Below the pieces are notes generated by a model, which did not search any database, was not told the origin of the DNA, and was given only the letters and a program-made list of their open reading frames with translations. A program made the position numbers and the translations under genes. This document shows positions 63,078 through 64,000 of a stretch of DNA of 64,000 nucleotides, in pieces. The stretch's first letter is position 1. Each line of letters opens with the position of its first letter. Source of the stretch: Leuconostoc suionicum (lineage in GTDB: Bacteria; Bacillota; Bacilli; Lactobacillales; Lactobacillaceae); NCBI RefSeq assembly GCF_001891125.1, contig NZ_CP015247.1, positions 638,501-702,500 of the forward strand, read 5' to 3'.

Positions 63078-64000
63078 ATGTCAGAATTAAAACAAAATTT
63101 TTTCTGGGACGAAGTCGTTGAAAAAGTACAAAACAATCACAAGAGTAAACAACCTTTTTTTAGTATGGCACCTATGGAGGCCGTAACTGATACTGTTTTT
63201 AGACGTGTTGTTGCCAAAGCAGCAGCCCCAGATGTTTATTACACTGAGTTCACCAATGCCAGTTCAATGGTTCATCCTAAAGCTAAGTTTTCTGTTCAGG
63301 GTCGCTTGGCAGTCGCTGAAGACGAACAACAGCCTGTGGCACAGATATGGGGATCAAGACCAAAAGAAATAGCTGGGTCAATAGAAATTTTAGCCGACAT
63401 GGGTTATCAGGCTGTTGATATTAATATGGGTTGCCCAGATGGCACAGTGATTAAAAATAGTTCTGGATCTGATTTGATCAGGCATCCTGATTTAGCTGAA
63501 AAAATTATTGTTGCTGCTCAAAGCGGTAGTTTGCCGGTTTCAGTAAAAACACGGCTTGGGTTTTATAAACCAGAAGAATTTAGAGAGTGGTTACCAATTA
63601 TTTTGCGGCATCAGGTAGCAGTTTTGACTGTCCATCTACGCTCCCGTAAAGAGATGTCTAAAGCACCAGCTCATTATGAACATATTGATGAAATACTGGC
63701 AATGCGTGATGAAATAGCACCTAACACATTGATTCAAATTAATGGTGATATTAAAACTAGAGCACAGGGAATAGCACTAGTCCAAGAGCACCCGGGTATT
63801 GATGGGATTATGATTGGTCGAGGAATTTTTGAAAATCCGTATGCTTTTGAAAAGCAACCACGCCAACATACACTAGAAGAATCAATTGCGTTGTTAAATC
63901 TACAATTAGACTTATTTGATGAAGTTAGTGAAACGGTAACTACGAAACATTTTGAGGCTTTGAAAAGATACTTTAAAATTTATTTGCGTGGATTCGCCCA
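63078..64000 (+). CDS. dus: tRNA-dihydrouridine synthase (3' truncated by window edge)
   Basis: FMN enzyme that reduces uridines in tRNA D-loops. The frame runs open from ATG 63078 (ATGAGG upstream) to the window end, at least 307 aa. It starts MSELKQNFFWDEV and has SMAPMEAVTDTVFRRV (FMN site, about 29-44), the catalytic Cys in INMGCPDGTV near 120, SVKTRLGF near 155, LTVHLRSRKEM near 183 and the phosphate-binding GIMIGRGIFENP near 243. The family is clear. The subgroup (DusB-like or another) cannot be fixed without the C-terminus; the motif after GCP (NSSGSDLI) differs from the usual GAGSAL. Confidence 0.9.
   Translation, partial: MSELKQNFFWDEVVEKVQNNHKSKQPFFSMAPMEAVTDTVFRRVVAKAAAPDVYYTEFTNASSMVHPKAKFSVQGRLAVAEDEQQPVAQIWGSRPKEIAGSIEILADMGYQAVDINMGCPDGTVIKNSSGSDLIRHPDLAEKIIVAAQSGSLPVSVKTRLGFYKPEEFREWLPIILRHQVAVLTVHLRSRKEMSKAPAHYEHIDEILAMRDEIAPNTLIQINGDIKTRAQGIALVQEHPGIDGIMIGRGIFENPYAFEKQPRQHTLEESIALLNLQLDLFDEVSETVTTKHFEALKRYFKIYLRGFA

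Overview
The window is a dense, low-GC chromosomal segment of a Gram-positive lactic acid bacterium. PolC-type DNA polymerase III, a MerR-type GlnR next to glnA, YhaO/YhaN/YhaM, a class A sortase, a DUF1831 protein and strong purine-rich ribosome binding sites all point to Lactobacillales. The overall protein character and gene order suggest Leuconostocaceae, most likely Leuconostoc; that family-level assignment is inference. Nearly all genes are on the + strand. I see no rRNA, tRNA, insertion sequence, phage gene or CRISPR array, so this looks like core chromosome.

Layout. 1-4446: the end of an RluA/RluD-type pseudouridine synthase, mgtE, then an opposing pair (unknown 165-aa protein and adenine deaminase). 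4571-15595: glmS, then the envelope/replication cluster uppS-cdsA-rseP-proS-polC. 15664-26248: psiE-like gene, ribokinase, an RsmF-like rRNA methyltransferase, a BMP-family binding protein without a lipobox cysteine, DUF1831, a histidine phosphatase, recD2, prs, an SGNH hydrolase and an aldo/keto reductase. 26469-29390: purD-fhs. 29422-35364: a divergent CDF metal exporter, then csp-like-NUDIX-small membrane protein-mtnN, ytpR, a small ORF overlapping murC, and a Bax-inhibitor-1 family protein. 35503-43007: a YxeA-like protein, a secreted GH32 fructanase, polA, sortase and a lone HerA-like ATPase. 43097-44794: glnR-glnA behind a perfect GlnR box. 45061-55272: the purEKCSQLFMNH operon. 55376-59879: yhaO-yhaN-yhaM. 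59904-64000: a small antisense membrane protein, a phosphodiesterase/nucleotide pyrophosphatase, folC and the start of a dus gene.

How the genes connect. The window is rich in de novo purine synthesis and its inputs: PRPP (prs), one-carbon units (fhs, folC), glutamine (glnA), all IMP-pathway steps except purB (purD being 18 kb away from the rest), and salvage (ade, mtnN). The purD and purE promoters share an identical operator layout: GTTCG, then CGAAC starting 43 bp later, then an extended -10 starting 66 bp after that. This puts the CGAAC centre near -76, the position of the activator PurBox known from Lactococcus. The yhaO promoter instead carries CGAAC-N4-ATTCG over its start site, which resembles a Gram-positive LexA/DinR SOS box. 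PurF has only its catalytic cysteine and so lacks the iron-sulfur cluster ligands of the Bacillus enzyme.

I found no cassette that I would call a wholly new defence or mobile system. The less explained pieces are the shared pur promoter geometry, the orphan HerA-like ATPase, the BMP protein without a lipobox, a possibly leaderless csp-like gene and two unannotated small ORFs.
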